Made by a program: the position numbers and the translations under genes
The notes under the pieces: model-generated
Seen by the model: the letters and a program-made list of their open reading frames with translations, nothing else
Database searches by the model: none
What the model was told of the DNA's origin: nothing
Assembly: GCA_016871515.1 (NCBI GenBank)
Contig: VHDE01000025.1
Location: 1-56,922, forward strand
DNA: 56,922 nt
Source: Verrucomicrobiota bacterium
Lineage (GTDB): Bacteria; Verrucomicrobiota; Verrucomicrobiia; Limisphaerales; SIBE01
Direction of reading: 5' to 3'
Part shown: piece by piece, positions 1-8,488 of the stretch
How the letters are laid out: every line of letters begins with the position of its first letter
Numbering within the stretch: position 1 is the first letter of the stretch

Positions 1-535
1 CATGCGCGCCACCTTCTTCATCGGCTCCATCCGGCTGCGCAACGCTCGCTCCGTCCACACCGACAGAAACGCCCGAGCCCAACTCAGCGAACGGTAACGC
101 CAGAAATCCCGGAAGGTCTCTTTGAGCATCCATGCCCGGCCCGTGGCCAGATTGGCGCGCAACAGCCCCCAATGTCTCTGTTTGGCTTGGCTCCGCACGC
201 GGTTGCCACGCCGCATGTCGCTACACACAAAACGCTGTCCGCTCACCACGGCCGGTCCCAGCGTGGCCAAACCCCGGCGCAGCGTCGCTCGGGTGCGTCG
301 GCGCCCGACCCACAACAGCCGCCGGCAGTTGATCGTAGCCAGGCCTCGGCTTGAGGCACCTGCCGCATTTGCCTGCCATCCCCCGGTGAGGCTCGAGCTT
401 AACCTTCACTCGCACTGTGCTTCCCGATCCGTCCAGCCCGACGCTCTGATAAACAAATCCTACGAAGCGTTGCATTGGGTTCCGAATCGTCTTAACTTCC
501 AACTGAGTGGCTGGTTTATTGTTATTGTTTTTCAT
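1..535 (-). pseudogene. ISL3-family transposase, internally deleted remnant (runs off left edge)
   Basis: Reading leftward from an ATG at 535, the first ~60 codons give the N-terminal zinc-ribbon region of ISL3 transposases (RNPMQRFVGFVYQSVGL, then CGRCLKPRPGYD). The frame then shifts near 315. The next readable stretch (RLLWVGRRRTRATLRRGLA and FVCSDM) belongs to the DDE domain. It is followed directly by a later DDE part (WGLLRANLATGRAWMLKETF, then WRYRSLSWARAF). Comparison with the family order implies two internal deletions: one removes the HTH and first DDE part, the other the middle after FVCSDM. The C-terminus lies outside the window. It cannot encode an active transposase. The family assignment rests on recalled motifs and was not searched. 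Confidence 0.75.
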
Positions 536-632
536 GCCCGATTCTTGTCAATCGGTTAACAATGACCAACCACTTTCTTTTTTTGCTCCCGATCTGGGAA
601 GGTCAGCAACGCCCCGAAGCGAATTAAAACCA

Positions 633-674
633 GCAGAGCGGCGGGCTTTTGAGCCTTAGCTCCCGCCGCTCTGC
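633..674. repeat. 13-bp perfect inverted repeat
   Basis: GCAGAGCGGCGGG (633-645) is mirrored perfectly by CCCGCCGCTCTGC (662-674) around a 16-base loop. There is no T-tract directly after either arm, so it looks more like a REP-type hairpin than a terminator. It lies between the ISL3 remnant and the HAD-Nudix gene. Confidence 0.6.
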
Positions 675-744
675 GGTCGAAGTCTAGCGACTCTTTTCTC
701 CGTTTTACCCCGCAAATTCTGCTACAGACCCAATCAATCATATG

Positions 745-775
745 CGCCCGCTAAGCAGCGGGCGTTATTTTGTGT
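745..775 (+). terminator. Rho-independent terminator-like hairpin
   Basis: CGCCCGCT (745-752), loop AAGC, AGCGGGCG (757-764), then TTATTTTGTGT. The U-rich tail points to plus-strand transcription, but no plus-strand gene is visible upstream in the window. The neighbouring HAD-Nudix gene is on the minus strand and ends at 786, so the hairpin could also serve it weakly. Confidence 0.5.
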
Positions 776-785
776 CTTTCAGAGA

Positions 786-1862
786 CTACTTGCTGCGTCC
801 GTCCGTTACCGCGCAAAGCAGCGTACGCGTCGGCTGATTTAGCGCCATGCCCATGGCTTGATTAACGGTCACCCAGCGGAACTCCTGTGCTTCATCATTC
901 AATCTCACATTTGTTCCATCAGCGCAGTGACAGGTATAATTCAGCAACACAAAATGCGCGTCACGGTAGAACTCCGGCGAATGAATGCAATCCTGCACCA
1001 GAACAAATCGAATATCGGTAATGTCCAAATCGGTCTCTTCCTTGATCTCGCGTCGCAAGGCATCGATGGAATTCTCTCCGCACTTGATTTTGCCTCCCGG
1101 AATTCCCCAGAGATTCGACCACTTCTGAGTGCGGATCATTAATACGTTGCCGGCTGAGTCAAAAATTAGCGCGCCGACCGTGGCGGTCGGAAACAATTTG
1201 GCGTTGGCTGAATCCAATGCGGGGTGCGCAATTTCCCATCCGTTCCGGTCAAGCAACCGCTGCAATTCACCGAGGTGCTCGACGATTAGATCCGGCCGGC
1301 TTGCGCGCAGTTGGTCGAGGCCCGTGTAACCAGTCAGCACCGCGCAGGAGAAGATTCCGCCATGTTTGGCTGTCTCGATGTCATGTTGCATATCGCCGAT
1401 AAACAATGTTTCTCCCGGATCGAGCGCGTTTTCGGCCAGTAGTTCGAGTATCTTGAGCCGTTTATCCAGCACTTCGACATAAGCGCGTTCCAAGTACTGA
1501 AGAAATTCCGTCTCGGCAGATTGTTTGGCGAAGTGATCCCGGTGAACCGTGCTCAGCAAAAACATGCGAACACCCCGTTCTCGGCAGTATTCGAGAAACA
1601 CCCGCGCATGAGGCAGCTCCTGCATGACGTCTTGCACCTCTTTGAAATGCCCATGAAACCAATCTTCCAGCTGCGCCATCGGCACATGTGGCGTGTGTCG
1701 ATCATAAAAGCCGCGGAACGGAAGGCTGAACTCGGCGCGGAAACGATCCAGCGTCCACTCCTCCAATCCAGCCTGACGAAACACATGATTGGTCGCCTGC
1801 CACACCGCCGGCAAGTCATCTACCAGCGTCCCCGACCAATCAAAGATGATGTTGCGAATCAC
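786..1862 (-). CDS. HAD-superfamily phosphatase fused to a Nudix hydrolase
   Basis: A 358-residue two-domain protein with a GTG start. Residues 1-~205 form a HAD subclass IA domain: nucleophile motif FDWSGTLVDD at residues 7-16, a threonine/serine motif around LLST, and the acidic motif FIGDMQHD. The usual second Asp of motif I (DxD) is Ser here. Residues ~225-355 form a Nudix domain. Its box reads GGKIKCGENSIDALRREIKE followed by ET and fits GX5EX7REUXEE, but the conserved Gly after EE is Asp. HAD domains of this type remove phosphate from small organic phosphates; Nudix domains hydrolyse nucleoside diphosphate-linked compounds. A fusion suggests successive steps on one metabolite or nucleotide clean-up, which is inference. 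It stands alone between the ISL3 remnant and a divergent gene. Confidence 0.85.
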   Translation of the reverse strand: MIRNIIFDWSGTLVDDLPAVWQATNHVFRQAGLEEWTLDRFRAEFSLPFRGFYDRHTPHVPMAQLEDWFHGHFKEVQDVMQELPHARVFLEYCRERGVRMFLLSTVHRDHFAKQSAETEFLQYLERAYVEVLDKRLKILELLAENALDPGETLFIGDMQHDIETAKHGGIFSCAVLTGYTGLDQLRASRPDLIVEHLGELQRLLDRNGWEIAHPALDSANAKLFPTATVGALIFDSAGNVLMIRTQKWSNLWGIPGGKIKCGENSIDALRREIKEETDLDITDIRFVLVQDCIHSPEFYRDAHFVLLNYTCHCADGTNVRLNDEAQEFRWVTVNQAMGMALNQPTRTLLCAVTDGRSK

Positions 1863-2210
1863 GGCCTTCAGTCTAGCCCTTCACCTTCTTCGTGCAAACA
1901 ATTTGAACCTCAAACCGGTCCAGCAAACTAAAAGCGCGAATGCGTTTCCCGTGCGCTAACGTCCAGATGCATCCGGCGCGAGCGGACGCCAGCAGCAATT
2001 GAAACTGGCAGCAACCGGCAGGTAGGGACGGCGCGCTGCGCTGTCCTTTTTTTCGCCAAACGTTGGAGCGGAACAATTCTCGGTGTGCCCTTCGCTCGGA
2101 CAGCGCAGCGCGCCACTGCCATCCAATTAAGACCGGTTGCGAACTGTCATCGCCGCCAGAATCGCAGCTTGCCGAGAGGGGTTGTCCTACTTAACTTCAG
2201 CCAGCGATCC
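1863..2210. other. Intergenic region with an inverted repeat
   Basis: 348 bases between two divergent genes with no convincing coding sequence. Its main content is the inverted repeat at 2030-2114. Promoters for both flanking genes should lie here, but none stands out. Confidence 0.6.
2030..2114. repeat. 17-bp perfect inverted repeat, 51-bp spacer
   Basis: GGCGCGCTGCGCTGTCC at 2030-2046 is the exact reverse complement of 2098-2114. The spacer contains a T-run (TTTTTTT). The arrangement resembles the inverted pair at 33747-33925 in layout, but the sequences differ. Confidence 0.7.
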
Positions 2211-3491
2211 ATGAGAACTGTTGCGAATTCCCTCTTCATCTCCATTTGCTTTTTTGCCTCTCCGTTTCTTCTTTTAGCTGCTCCTCAGCAATCGGAACTC
2301 AGATGGTGGAAGGGAAACCTTCATACACATTCTCTTTGGAGCGACGGCGATGATTATCCGGAAATGATCGTCGAGTGGTACAAGCGAAACGGCTACCATT
2401 TTCTCGCTCTTTCCGATCACAACATTCTACTGGAAGGCGAGAAATGGATTGCCGTGACGAACAACCGCGGCGGGCAGAAAGCGTTTGACGAGTATCTCAA
2501 GCGGTTCGGCCGAACCTGGGTTCAACAACACGAAAGGGACGGCACTAATTTCGTGCGGTTAAAACCTTTGGACGAGTTCCGCGTTTTATTCGAGCAACAT
2601 GAGCATTTCTTACTGATCAAAAGCGAAGAGATTACTGACAAGTACAAGGTTGCCCCCATTCACATCAATGCCACGAATCTGCGTGATTATGTGCCGCCGC
2701 AGGGCGGAAACAGTGTGCTCGAGGTGATGCAGAACAATGTCAACGCGGTGCTGTTTCAGCGAAAGAAAACGGGCCAGCCGATGTTTCCTCATTTGAATCA
2801 TCCCAACTTCGGATGGGCCATCACGGCCGAAGAATTGATGCGCGTCGAGGGCGAACGTTTTTTTGAAGTCTATAATGGTCATCCAGCGGTCCACAACGAA
2901 GGGGATGCCACGCATGCCAGCGCCGAACGCGTTTGGGACATTATCCTGGCGTGGCGGCTGGCCGTGTTGAACATGGAACCGGTCTTCGGCCTGGCCGTCG
3001 ATGATTCGCACAACTATCACGTGCGCGCACCGACCAATAGTAACACGGGCCGCGGCTGGGTCATGGTGCGAGCTGCGCATCTCACCCCGGAACACATCAT
3101 TCATGCGATGGAGGCCGGCGAGTTCTATGCCTCGACCGGTGTCCGCCTGCACGAAGCGCGCCGGGAAAAATCCAAACTATCTCTATCGATTGCGGCCGAG
3201 CGCGGCGTGACGTACAGAACACAATTCATTGGCACGCGGCGCGGATTCGACCGCACGAACGAGCCAATCCGCACGGCCGGCGGCGAGCCATTGCGCGTAA
3301 CGCACCGGTACAGCTCAAGCGTCGGCGAGGTTTTCTCTGAAGTAAAAGGACCCTCGCCAAGTTACCAACTCAAAGGCGACGAGATTTACGTCCGCGCGAA
3401 AGTGATTTCATCGAAACCAAAGGCGAATCCGTATAGCAAAGGAGAACTCGAGACAGCGTGGACGCAACCTTTGGTTACGGGCCTGAAATAA
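2211..3491 (+). CDS. Secreted PHP-type metallohydrolase (CehA/McbA-like)
   Basis: A 426-residue protein. The ATG at 2211 is chosen because it starts a clear signal peptide (residues 1-24, ending LLLAAPQQ); the open frame extends further upstream without a signal. The mature part opens with NLHTHSLWSDG (His38, His40, Asp45) and has LSDHN (Asp69, His70), HLNHPNFGWAI and VDDSHNYH further on. These are the metal-ligand blocks of PHP-domain phosphoesterase-like hydrolases. The family binds two or three divalent metals and hydrolyses phosphoesters or, in the CehA/McbA group, esters and carbamates. The true substrate is unknown; export is inferred from the signal peptide. A related THTH domain occurs at the C-terminus of the gene at 54186. 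The downstream neighbour is a pseudogene on the other strand. Confidence 0.8.
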   Translation: MRTVANSLFISICFFASPFLLLAAPQQSELRWWKGNLHTHSLWSDGDDYPEMIVEWYKRNGYHFLALSDHNILLEGEKWIAVTNNRGGQKAFDEYLKRFGRTWVQQHERDGTNFVRLKPLDEFRVLFEQHEHFLLIKSEEITDKYKVAPIHINATNLRDYVPPQGGNSVLEVMQNNVNAVLFQRKKTGQPMFPHLNHPNFGWAITAEELMRVEGERFFEVYNGHPAVHNEGDATHASAERVWDIILAWRLAVLNMEPVFGLAVDDSHNYHVRAPTNSNTGRGWVMVRAAHLTPEHIIHAMEAGEFYASTGVRLHEARREKSKLSLSIAAERGVTYRTQFIGTRRGFDRTNEPIRTAGGEPLRVTHRYSSSVGEVFSEVKGPSPSYQLKGDEIYVRAKVISSKPKANPYSKGELETAWTQPLVTGLK

Positions 3492-3539
3492 ATTCCCCCA
3501 CCGGGCGTCGGCCAGTTGGATTCGAGATCGCGGCCTGCT

Positions 3540-4046
3540 TCTCAGGGCGCTCGTCGGTTCATCCATGAGAATGACTTCGGGATCGACCGCCAGGGTCCGC
3601 GCCAGGCAAAGGCGTTGTTGCTGGCCGACGGAAAGCCGCAGCGCCGATTCGTTGAGCCGGTCTTTCACCTCGTCCCATAACGCGGCTTCGCGCAAGGATC
3701 GCTCGGCTATCTCAAGCCAGAGTTTGCGCGGCACTTTTCCAAGGTGACGCGTGCCGAAAATGACATTGGCCAGAATGCTCTTGGGGAAGATCACAGGCTG
3801 TTGAAAGAGCATCCCGATGCGGGCCCGCAACGCATCCACATCAACGCTCGAGTCGAATATTGATCGTCCGCGAAACCAAACCTGTCCGGTAACACGCAAG
3901 TTTGCCGCAAGGTCGATCAAACGGTTGAGATCTGAGCAGCGTGCTCTTTCCGGCGCCCGATGGTCCCAAGTAAGAAAACGCGCCGCGATCGTGAATGGGA
4001 TGCTCTGCAGTGTCTCGCAAAAGACATTTCCGGGCGGGCAGCGCAA
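3540..4046 (-). pseudogene. PstB-like ABC transporter ATPase, frameshifted and truncated
   Basis: Translation on the minus strand gives a run typical of phosphate-transporter ATPases: ALRARIGMLFQQPVIFPKSI, ERSLREAALWDEVKDRLNES, the signature LSVGQQQRLCLART and Walker B VILMDEPTSAL. The Walker A sequence (GPSGAGKSTLL, about 3938-3975) is in another frame, so a frameshift separates it from the rest. After DEPTSAL (about 3543) the D-loop, H-loop and C-terminal third are missing. The upstream end runs into the repeat at 4013-4106. No pstSCA genes are nearby. It appears to be a relic. Confidence 0.75.
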
Positions 4047-4106
4047 ACCTGGTTTGCTAGAAGCGCTGCACGCTTCCTTACGCTGTCCGGAAATCCTGTT
4101 TCGAGA
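4013..4106. repeat. Two-hairpin dispersed repeat with terminal inverted repeats (copy 1)
   Basis: The left end TCTCGCAAAAGACATTTCCG matches the reverse complement of the right end (TCTCGAAACAGGATTTCCGG). Inside are the hairpin GCAAACC-T-GGTTTGC and an imperfect one around GAAGCGCTGCACGCTTC. A second, one-ended copy is at 19091-19162. It sits 6 bases past the ynjD stop and overlaps the 5' side of the PstB-like relic. Confidence 0.7.
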
Positions 4107-4112
4107 AAGACT

Positions 4113-4772
4113 CTAGTTTCCGGCCGCTCCGCTCTGAAGCTGAATCACTCGTCCTCGGGCGGCGGCGGCATCGGCTTGGTCGTGCGTAACCAGCAGCGTC
4201 GGCAAGTTTCGGGTGCGCAAATGATCGAAAACGAATTCGCGGAAGCGCTGGCGCGTTGCCAGGTCGAGCTTTGAAAACGGTTCATCCAACAGTAACGCGC
4301 GTGGTTCGGAGAGAAGCACACGGAGCAACGCGACACGCGCCCGTTGTCCGCCGGACAGTGTGGCCGGATCGCGATCGGCAAAACCAGCCAATCCCGCTTC
4401 GGTGAGCGCTTGCTCGATGCGTTCCCGTCGTCTCTGGCGAGAGGAAATTGCCGGTGAGAGGGCGAAGGCGAGGTTCTGTCCGACCGACATGTGCGGGAAG
4501 AGCAAATCGTCCTGGAACAAGATGCCGAGGCGACGGGACTCGGGCGGCAGAGCGGTAATGTCCACACCGGCATTCGAGATGGTTCCCGACGCCGTGAACG
4601 CCCGTGGCAATGTGCCGCACAGGCAAGCTAACAGGCTGGATTTGCCGCATCCGCTTTCGCCCATCAACGTCACGACTTCACCCTGGCCGACGCTCAAAGT
4701 GATTGGGCCAATCAAGACCCGACCGCCAAGCCGCAGCGTGACGTTATGCAGTTGTAAGGCGGCAGAGTTCAT
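4113..4772 (-). CDS. ynjD: ABC transporter ATP-binding protein, YnjD type
   Basis: A 219-residue ATPase. The start at 4772 is preferred because ATGA then overlaps the ynjC stop, the usual sign of translational coupling; an upstream ATG at 4811 would overlap ynjC by 43 bases. Visible motifs: Walker A GESGCGKSS, Q-loop region GILFQDDLLFPHMSV, signature LSGGQRARVALLR, Walker B RALLLDEPFSKLD and switch LLVTHDQ. Together with the permease at 4769 and the binding protein at 14716 it would make a YnjBCD importer. E. coli YnjBCD has no firmly established substrate, though thiamine-like compounds have been proposed from family resemblance. Cytoplasmic, membrane-associated. Confidence 0.85.
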   Translation of the reverse strand: MNSAALQLHNVTLRLGGRVLIGPITLSVGQGEVVTLMGESGCGKSSLLACLCGTLPRAFTASGTISNAGVDITALPPESRRLGILFQDDLLFPHMSVGQNLAFALSPAISSRQRRRERIEQALTEAGLAGFADRDPATLSGGQRARVALLRVLLSEPRALLLDEPFSKLDLATRQRFREFVFDHLRTRNLPTLLVTHDQADAAAARGRVIQLQSGAAGN

Positions 4773-6511
4773 CGTGTGACCTGCATTCCGTGTCGGCGGC
4801 GAAACAGCCATCCAGGGGCCAGGAATGCGAGAATGAACGCCACCAGCGGCAGCACCATTTGCAGCAATGCAAACAGGCCAATCAGGCGGTAGTCACCGCC
4901 CGCGGAAAGAGTGACCGCTTCCGTGACCAGCGTGGGATAACGGCCGCTTCCGGCGAAGAGCGTCGGGAGGTAAAGTCCCACGCTAACGGCAAACCCCACG
5001 GCGCCAGCCGTCATAATCGGTCGCAAGAGCATCGGGAGCTTGATTCGCAGAAATACACGCGTCGGCGTCGCTCCGAGACATAAACCGGTGCGGCTGTAAC
5101 GCTCGTCCCACGCGCGGTACGAATCGGACAGCGACAGGAAAACGTACGGGAACACAAAGACCAAGTGCAACCATGTCAGAGCTGGCCAGCGTCCGTCGAG
5201 TTGCGCCATGACGAGGAGAATTTGGGCGCCGAACAGAAACGCAATTTGGGGAATGACCAGAGGCAAATACAAAACACCAGCCGCGCCGACGAACGTTCGG
5301 CGGCCGTTTCTGACTTCGTGTTCCAACACGCCAATCGCCAGCAGCAGCGCGATCGACACGGCGCTGACTCCGACTGTCACAGTATTGATGAGCGGTTCCT
5401 GAAGCGTCGAAAAATGCCGCGTCCAATTGGCCAGCGTCAGTCCGGAAGGAAGAGCATCGGGAAAACGCCAGGATTGCGCGAACGACCATATCAGCATGCT
5501 CGAAAGGCCGGCGAAAACGACCCCGACGCTACTGATCGCGGCGCCCGCTGCAGCGTATCGAGCCGTGGCATCGTTCCTTCCGCGATGTCCAGACTCGATC
5601 CAAACCTTTCCAACGCGCTTGATGATCGACTCGAGCGCCAGCCACATCGAGAGGCCCAGAGCCACAAGGCCCAGTTGCAAGACCGCGCCTGCTGAGGCGA
5701 TGAAGCGTTGCTGCAAGCCGGGATCATTGAACAGCGTCACCAAGCGCACCGCCAGTGGCGCAGGCGTGGTTGGCCCTAGCACGATGGCGACATCGACGAC
5801 GGAAATTCCGTAAGCCAGCACGGCAAAGACCGGCAAACGAATTTGGGAGTAGATTCTCGGGAAGACGGCTTTGAGCCAGCCGTTCATCGGCCGATAACCG
5901 AGCGTCCGCGCAATGGTTCGGCTGCGTTCCGCGTCGGTTTGGCCTAGAGCCGCCAACGTCATCACGAAGAGAAACGGCGCTTCCTTAACGATCAATCCGA
6001 ACATCAATGTTAGGCCGTGAGTCTCATGGACGATCAACCAATCGGGCGGTTGCGCGAAGCCAGTGGCCCAAGGTGACAACAGACGAAGAATCCAGCCGCT
6101 CGGCGCCAATAAGAAGGCAATTCCGAACGCTACGGCTGCATGCGGAACGGACAGCAACGGCGCGAGCAGCCGTTCCATGAACCGAAACCAATCCGTGCCA
6201 TGCCATGCAGCGCAGAACGCGGTGACCAAAAGCAGAGAAGCTGCTGTCGTCGTGAAGCCGGTCAGAAGAGAAAGCCGTGCTGAAGCCGAAATTCCCGGGA
6301 GCTCAAACAACTGTCGCCATGATTCGAGATCGATCGTCTGGCCGCCGAGCGCCGGAAAAAATCCGAACGCTGGCAGGAGAGTTCCGCTGAAGCCAGCCAC
6401 GACCGGGCCGATCAGCATGCAAACGGTGATCGGCGCCATCCAACGCAGGAACGATAACGGCGGGTTCACCCCGTTCCCTGGCGCCGCTCGCATTGAATTA
6501 AGAAGTTTCAA
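4769..6511 (-). CDS. ynjC: ABC transporter permease, YnjC type (double-length)
   Basis: A 580-residue inner-membrane protein made of two BPD-transport permease halves in tandem, each with about six hydrophobic segments. The coupling-helix regions are recognisable near DAERSRTIARTLGYRP in the first half and YSRTGLCLGATPTRVFLRIK in the second. Fused double permeases are characteristic of YnjC, ThiP and iron importers of the FbpB group. It overlaps ynjD by ATGA. The cognate binding-protein gene ynjB is not adjacent; the best candidate is at 14716-15936 on the same strand. Substrate unknown. Confidence 0.85.
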   Translation of the reverse strand: MKLLNSMRAAPGNGVNPPLSFLRWMAPITVCMLIGPVVAGFSGTLLPAFGFFPALGGQTIDLESWRQLFELPGISASARLSLLTGFTTTAASLLLVTAFCAAWHGTDWFRFMERLLAPLLSVPHAAVAFGIAFLLAPSGWILRLLSPWATGFAQPPDWLIVHETHGLTLMFGLIVKEAPFLFVMTLAALGQTDAERSRTIARTLGYRPMNGWLKAVFPRIYSQIRLPVFAVLAYGISVVDVAIVLGPTTPAPLAVRLVTLFNDPGLQQRFIASAGAVLQLGLVALGLSMWLALESIIKRVGKVWIESGHRGRNDATARYAAAGAAISSVGVVFAGLSSMLIWSFAQSWRFPDALPSGLTLANWTRHFSTLQEPLINTVTVGVSAVSIALLLAIGVLEHEVRNGRRTFVGAAGVLYLPLVIPQIAFLFGAQILLVMAQLDGRWPALTWLHLVFVFPYVFLSLSDSYRAWDERYSRTGLCLGATPTRVFLRIKLPMLLRPIMTAGAVGFAVSVGLYLPTLFAGSGRYPTLVTEAVTLSAGGDYRLIGLFALLQMVLPLVAFILAFLAPGWLFRRRHGMQVTR

Positions 6512-6722
6512 CGGGATTCTTAATCGTAATCATGATCTTGTCATTAGGTGCGATGGCAGAAGTAAAAACAGGCCGCGCGGATGCCGGCAATCTTTCATTG
6601 ACCTCGAGGCGGCGAGTTTCGGATCGGCGGCAGGAGTTGAAGCGGGCTCCGCATGACAATCGGGACGAGATCGGGAAGATCGTCGTCGCCAATTGGCAAT
6701 TGATGATTTGCGCCGAGGGAGC

Positions 6723-7529
6723 TTAATCAGTTGGCAAAACCGATTCGTCGTCCGGCTTGAACGCGCCGCCGAAAGTCTCCCTGAAGAAATTCACAGCCTC
6801 GGCTCCGCCCCAAAAAATGGCGGCAAAAAAACTGAGCGTGAGCAGAAACATGCCTGCGCCCGCCACGGCGAAATGGCCGTCCTCTTCCAACATGGCCGCC
6901 GCGAGAAGCACAATGGTGATGGCAGGCAAAGCGTTGCTGACCGGCACTGGCAAAGGCAGCATGAGCAGGAGCCCACACACCAGAAACATCGCGCCGAGCG
7001 CTTGCCCGACAATGCGCCAGCGGAGCACGTTGCTAAATCTTGGCTTGAGAAAAACCTCGAGCCAACAAACCAGCCGGCGCGTCGCCGCCAGAACACGCGG
7101 GAAAAACTTCGCCGGCAATGTTGTGTCGAGCAATCGTGCCGGCAGCCATGGCTTCTGGCCTAGAGACAACCGGAAGCCGATTACGGCAATCACCAAGCCA
7201 AACGGGGTCGAAATACCCGGCAGAGGAATGGGCGTGCAGAAAGGCAACGCGAGCAGAATGAGCAGCAGCGTGTAGGCCCGCTGGTGCAGAACTACAATCG
7301 CCTCTCGCAGGGTAACGGGCCGTTCCGCAAAAGCCGCGATTAAACCGGCCATTTCCTCCGAGAGACGCCGCGGCCTGGAGCAAGCCAGGTTGACGCTGGC
7401 CGGCGCCGGTTCCCGACCGGCGGTCGGTTCGTGGGCAGCCTCCACGCCTTTTGGGACCGCATCGATGAACTCTCGTTCCTTTGGCGGCTGAGGGACGGAT
7501 GGTTTGAGTTGCCCTGCCACCGGCGTCAC
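6723..7529 (-). CDS. ExoD-family exopolysaccharide synthesis-like membrane protein
   Basis: A 268-residue protein with a hydrophilic N-terminus (1-~70) followed by an ExoD domain: SEEMAGLIAAFAERPVTLRE, then YTLLLILLALPFCTPIPLPG, a second Pro-rich membrane turn LLLMLPLPVPVSNALPA, and a C-terminal hydrophobic pair. In rhizobia ExoD influences exopolysaccharide production, but its biochemical role is not known. The ATG overlaps the hflC stop by four bases (7526-7529), so it is the last gene of the peptidase-hflKC cluster. The functional link to HflKC is not established. Confidence 0.8.
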   Translation of the reverse strand: MTPVAGQLKPSVPQPPKEREFIDAVPKGVEAAHEPTAGREPAPASVNLACSRPRRLSEEMAGLIAAFAERPVTLREAIVVLHQRAYTLLLILLALPFCTPIPLPGISTPFGLVIAVIGFRLSLGQKPWLPARLLDTTLPAKFFPRVLAATRRLVCWLEVFLKPRFSNVLRWRIVGQALGAMFLVCGLLLMLPLPVPVSNALPAITIVLLAAAMLEEDGHFAVAGAGMFLLTLSFFAAIFWGGAEAVNFFRETFGGAFKPDDESVLPTD

Positions 7530-8455
7530 TTGCCCCGATCCAAGGCTGTCTCCTTGGCCACTGGCATCTCGACCGCTCCGGGCTGCGCGTCGGAGCGCGA
7601 ACCGGTCAGGTAGCGAAATAGGGGCGAATCCGCCGGCAGCACCAGCGTGCTGCGTTTGCCGAGGAATTGTTCGTAGCTGTGCAGGCTGCGGGTGAAGGTG
7701 TAAAATTCAGCGTTCTTCCCGTAAGCCTCGGCGTAAATGCGCGTCGCGATGGCATCGCCCTCGCCGCGCAGTTTTTCGGCGTCTTGGCGGGCCTGAGCCA
7801 GGACGATGGTGCGCTGTTTGTCCGTCTCGGCCTTGAGCTTGGCCGATTCTTCGTCGCCTTCGCTGCGATAGCGTTTGGCCTCGCGCTCGCGTTCGGCCTG
7901 CATGCGCTGAAACACACTGTGTTGCACTTCTTGCGGCAGGTCTGCCCGCTTGATGCGCACATCCACGACAGCGATGCCGAATTCTTTGGCCTTGTTGCGC
8001 GCGGTTGTGGCGACGTTATCCATGATCGCTTCGCGTTTCGGGCCGATGACGAGATCGAACGTATGACTGGCCACTTCGCGGCGCAATTCGGACAAGACGA
8101 GGTCGTCGAGGCGCGCCCGGGCGCCGGACTCGTCGCGCACAGTTTTATAAAAGAGCAACGGATCGCTGATGCGCCAGCGCGTCACCGGGTCGGCCACGAG
8201 GCGTTTCTTGTCTTGCGTAAGGTATTCCGCCTTGGGCGCGTCACTGGTCAAGATGCGGCGATCGAAGCGGTTGACGGTTTGCAGAAATGGAATTTTCCAG
8301 GCGAACCCCGGTTGTTGAAGAGTGCGTTTGTACTCGCCGAATTGCGTGATAATGACTTGATCGGTCTCATTGACCGTGAAAAAGGCCTGGCTCGCCAGCG
8401 CCAGAGCGAGGAAGAGCACGAACAAACCGCCGATGCCGAGAAGTTGCGTTCGCAT
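7526..8455 (-). CDS. hflC: HflC, membrane prohibitin-family regulator of FtsH
   Basis: A 309-residue protein with one N-terminal membrane anchor (about residues 7-27) and a SPFH/band-7 domain starting FTVNETDQVIITQFGEYKRT. A long charged helix with AEREREAKRYRSEGDEESAK and GEGDAIATRIYAEAYGKNAE follows; this last block is typical of HflC. HflC pairs with HflK to cap the FtsH protease in the periplasm and modulate membrane-protein turnover. It lies 33 bases after hflK. No ftsH is in the window. Confidence 0.92.
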   Translation of the reverse strand: MRTQLLGIGGLFVLFLALALASQAFFTVNETDQVIITQFGEYKRTLQQPGFAWKIPFLQTVNRFDRRILTSDAPKAEYLTQDKKRLVADPVTRWRISDPLLFYKTVRDESGARARLDDLVLSELRREVASHTFDLVIGPKREAIMDNVATTARNKAKEFGIAVVDVRIKRADLPQEVQHSVFQRMQAEREREAKRYRSEGDEESAKLKAETDKQRTIVLAQARQDAEKLRGEGDAIATRIYAEAYGKNAEFYTFTRSLHSYEQFLGKRSTLVLPADSPLFRYLTGSRSDAQPGAVEMPVAKETALDRGK

Positions 8456-8488
8456 AGAATCCCTTGTGAAGTGAGGTTCAGGTTGAAG

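Noticed and set aside
633..674. Terminator of the HAD-Nudix gene
   Set aside because: The hairpin is 110 bases beyond the stop and lacks a T-tract on either strand.
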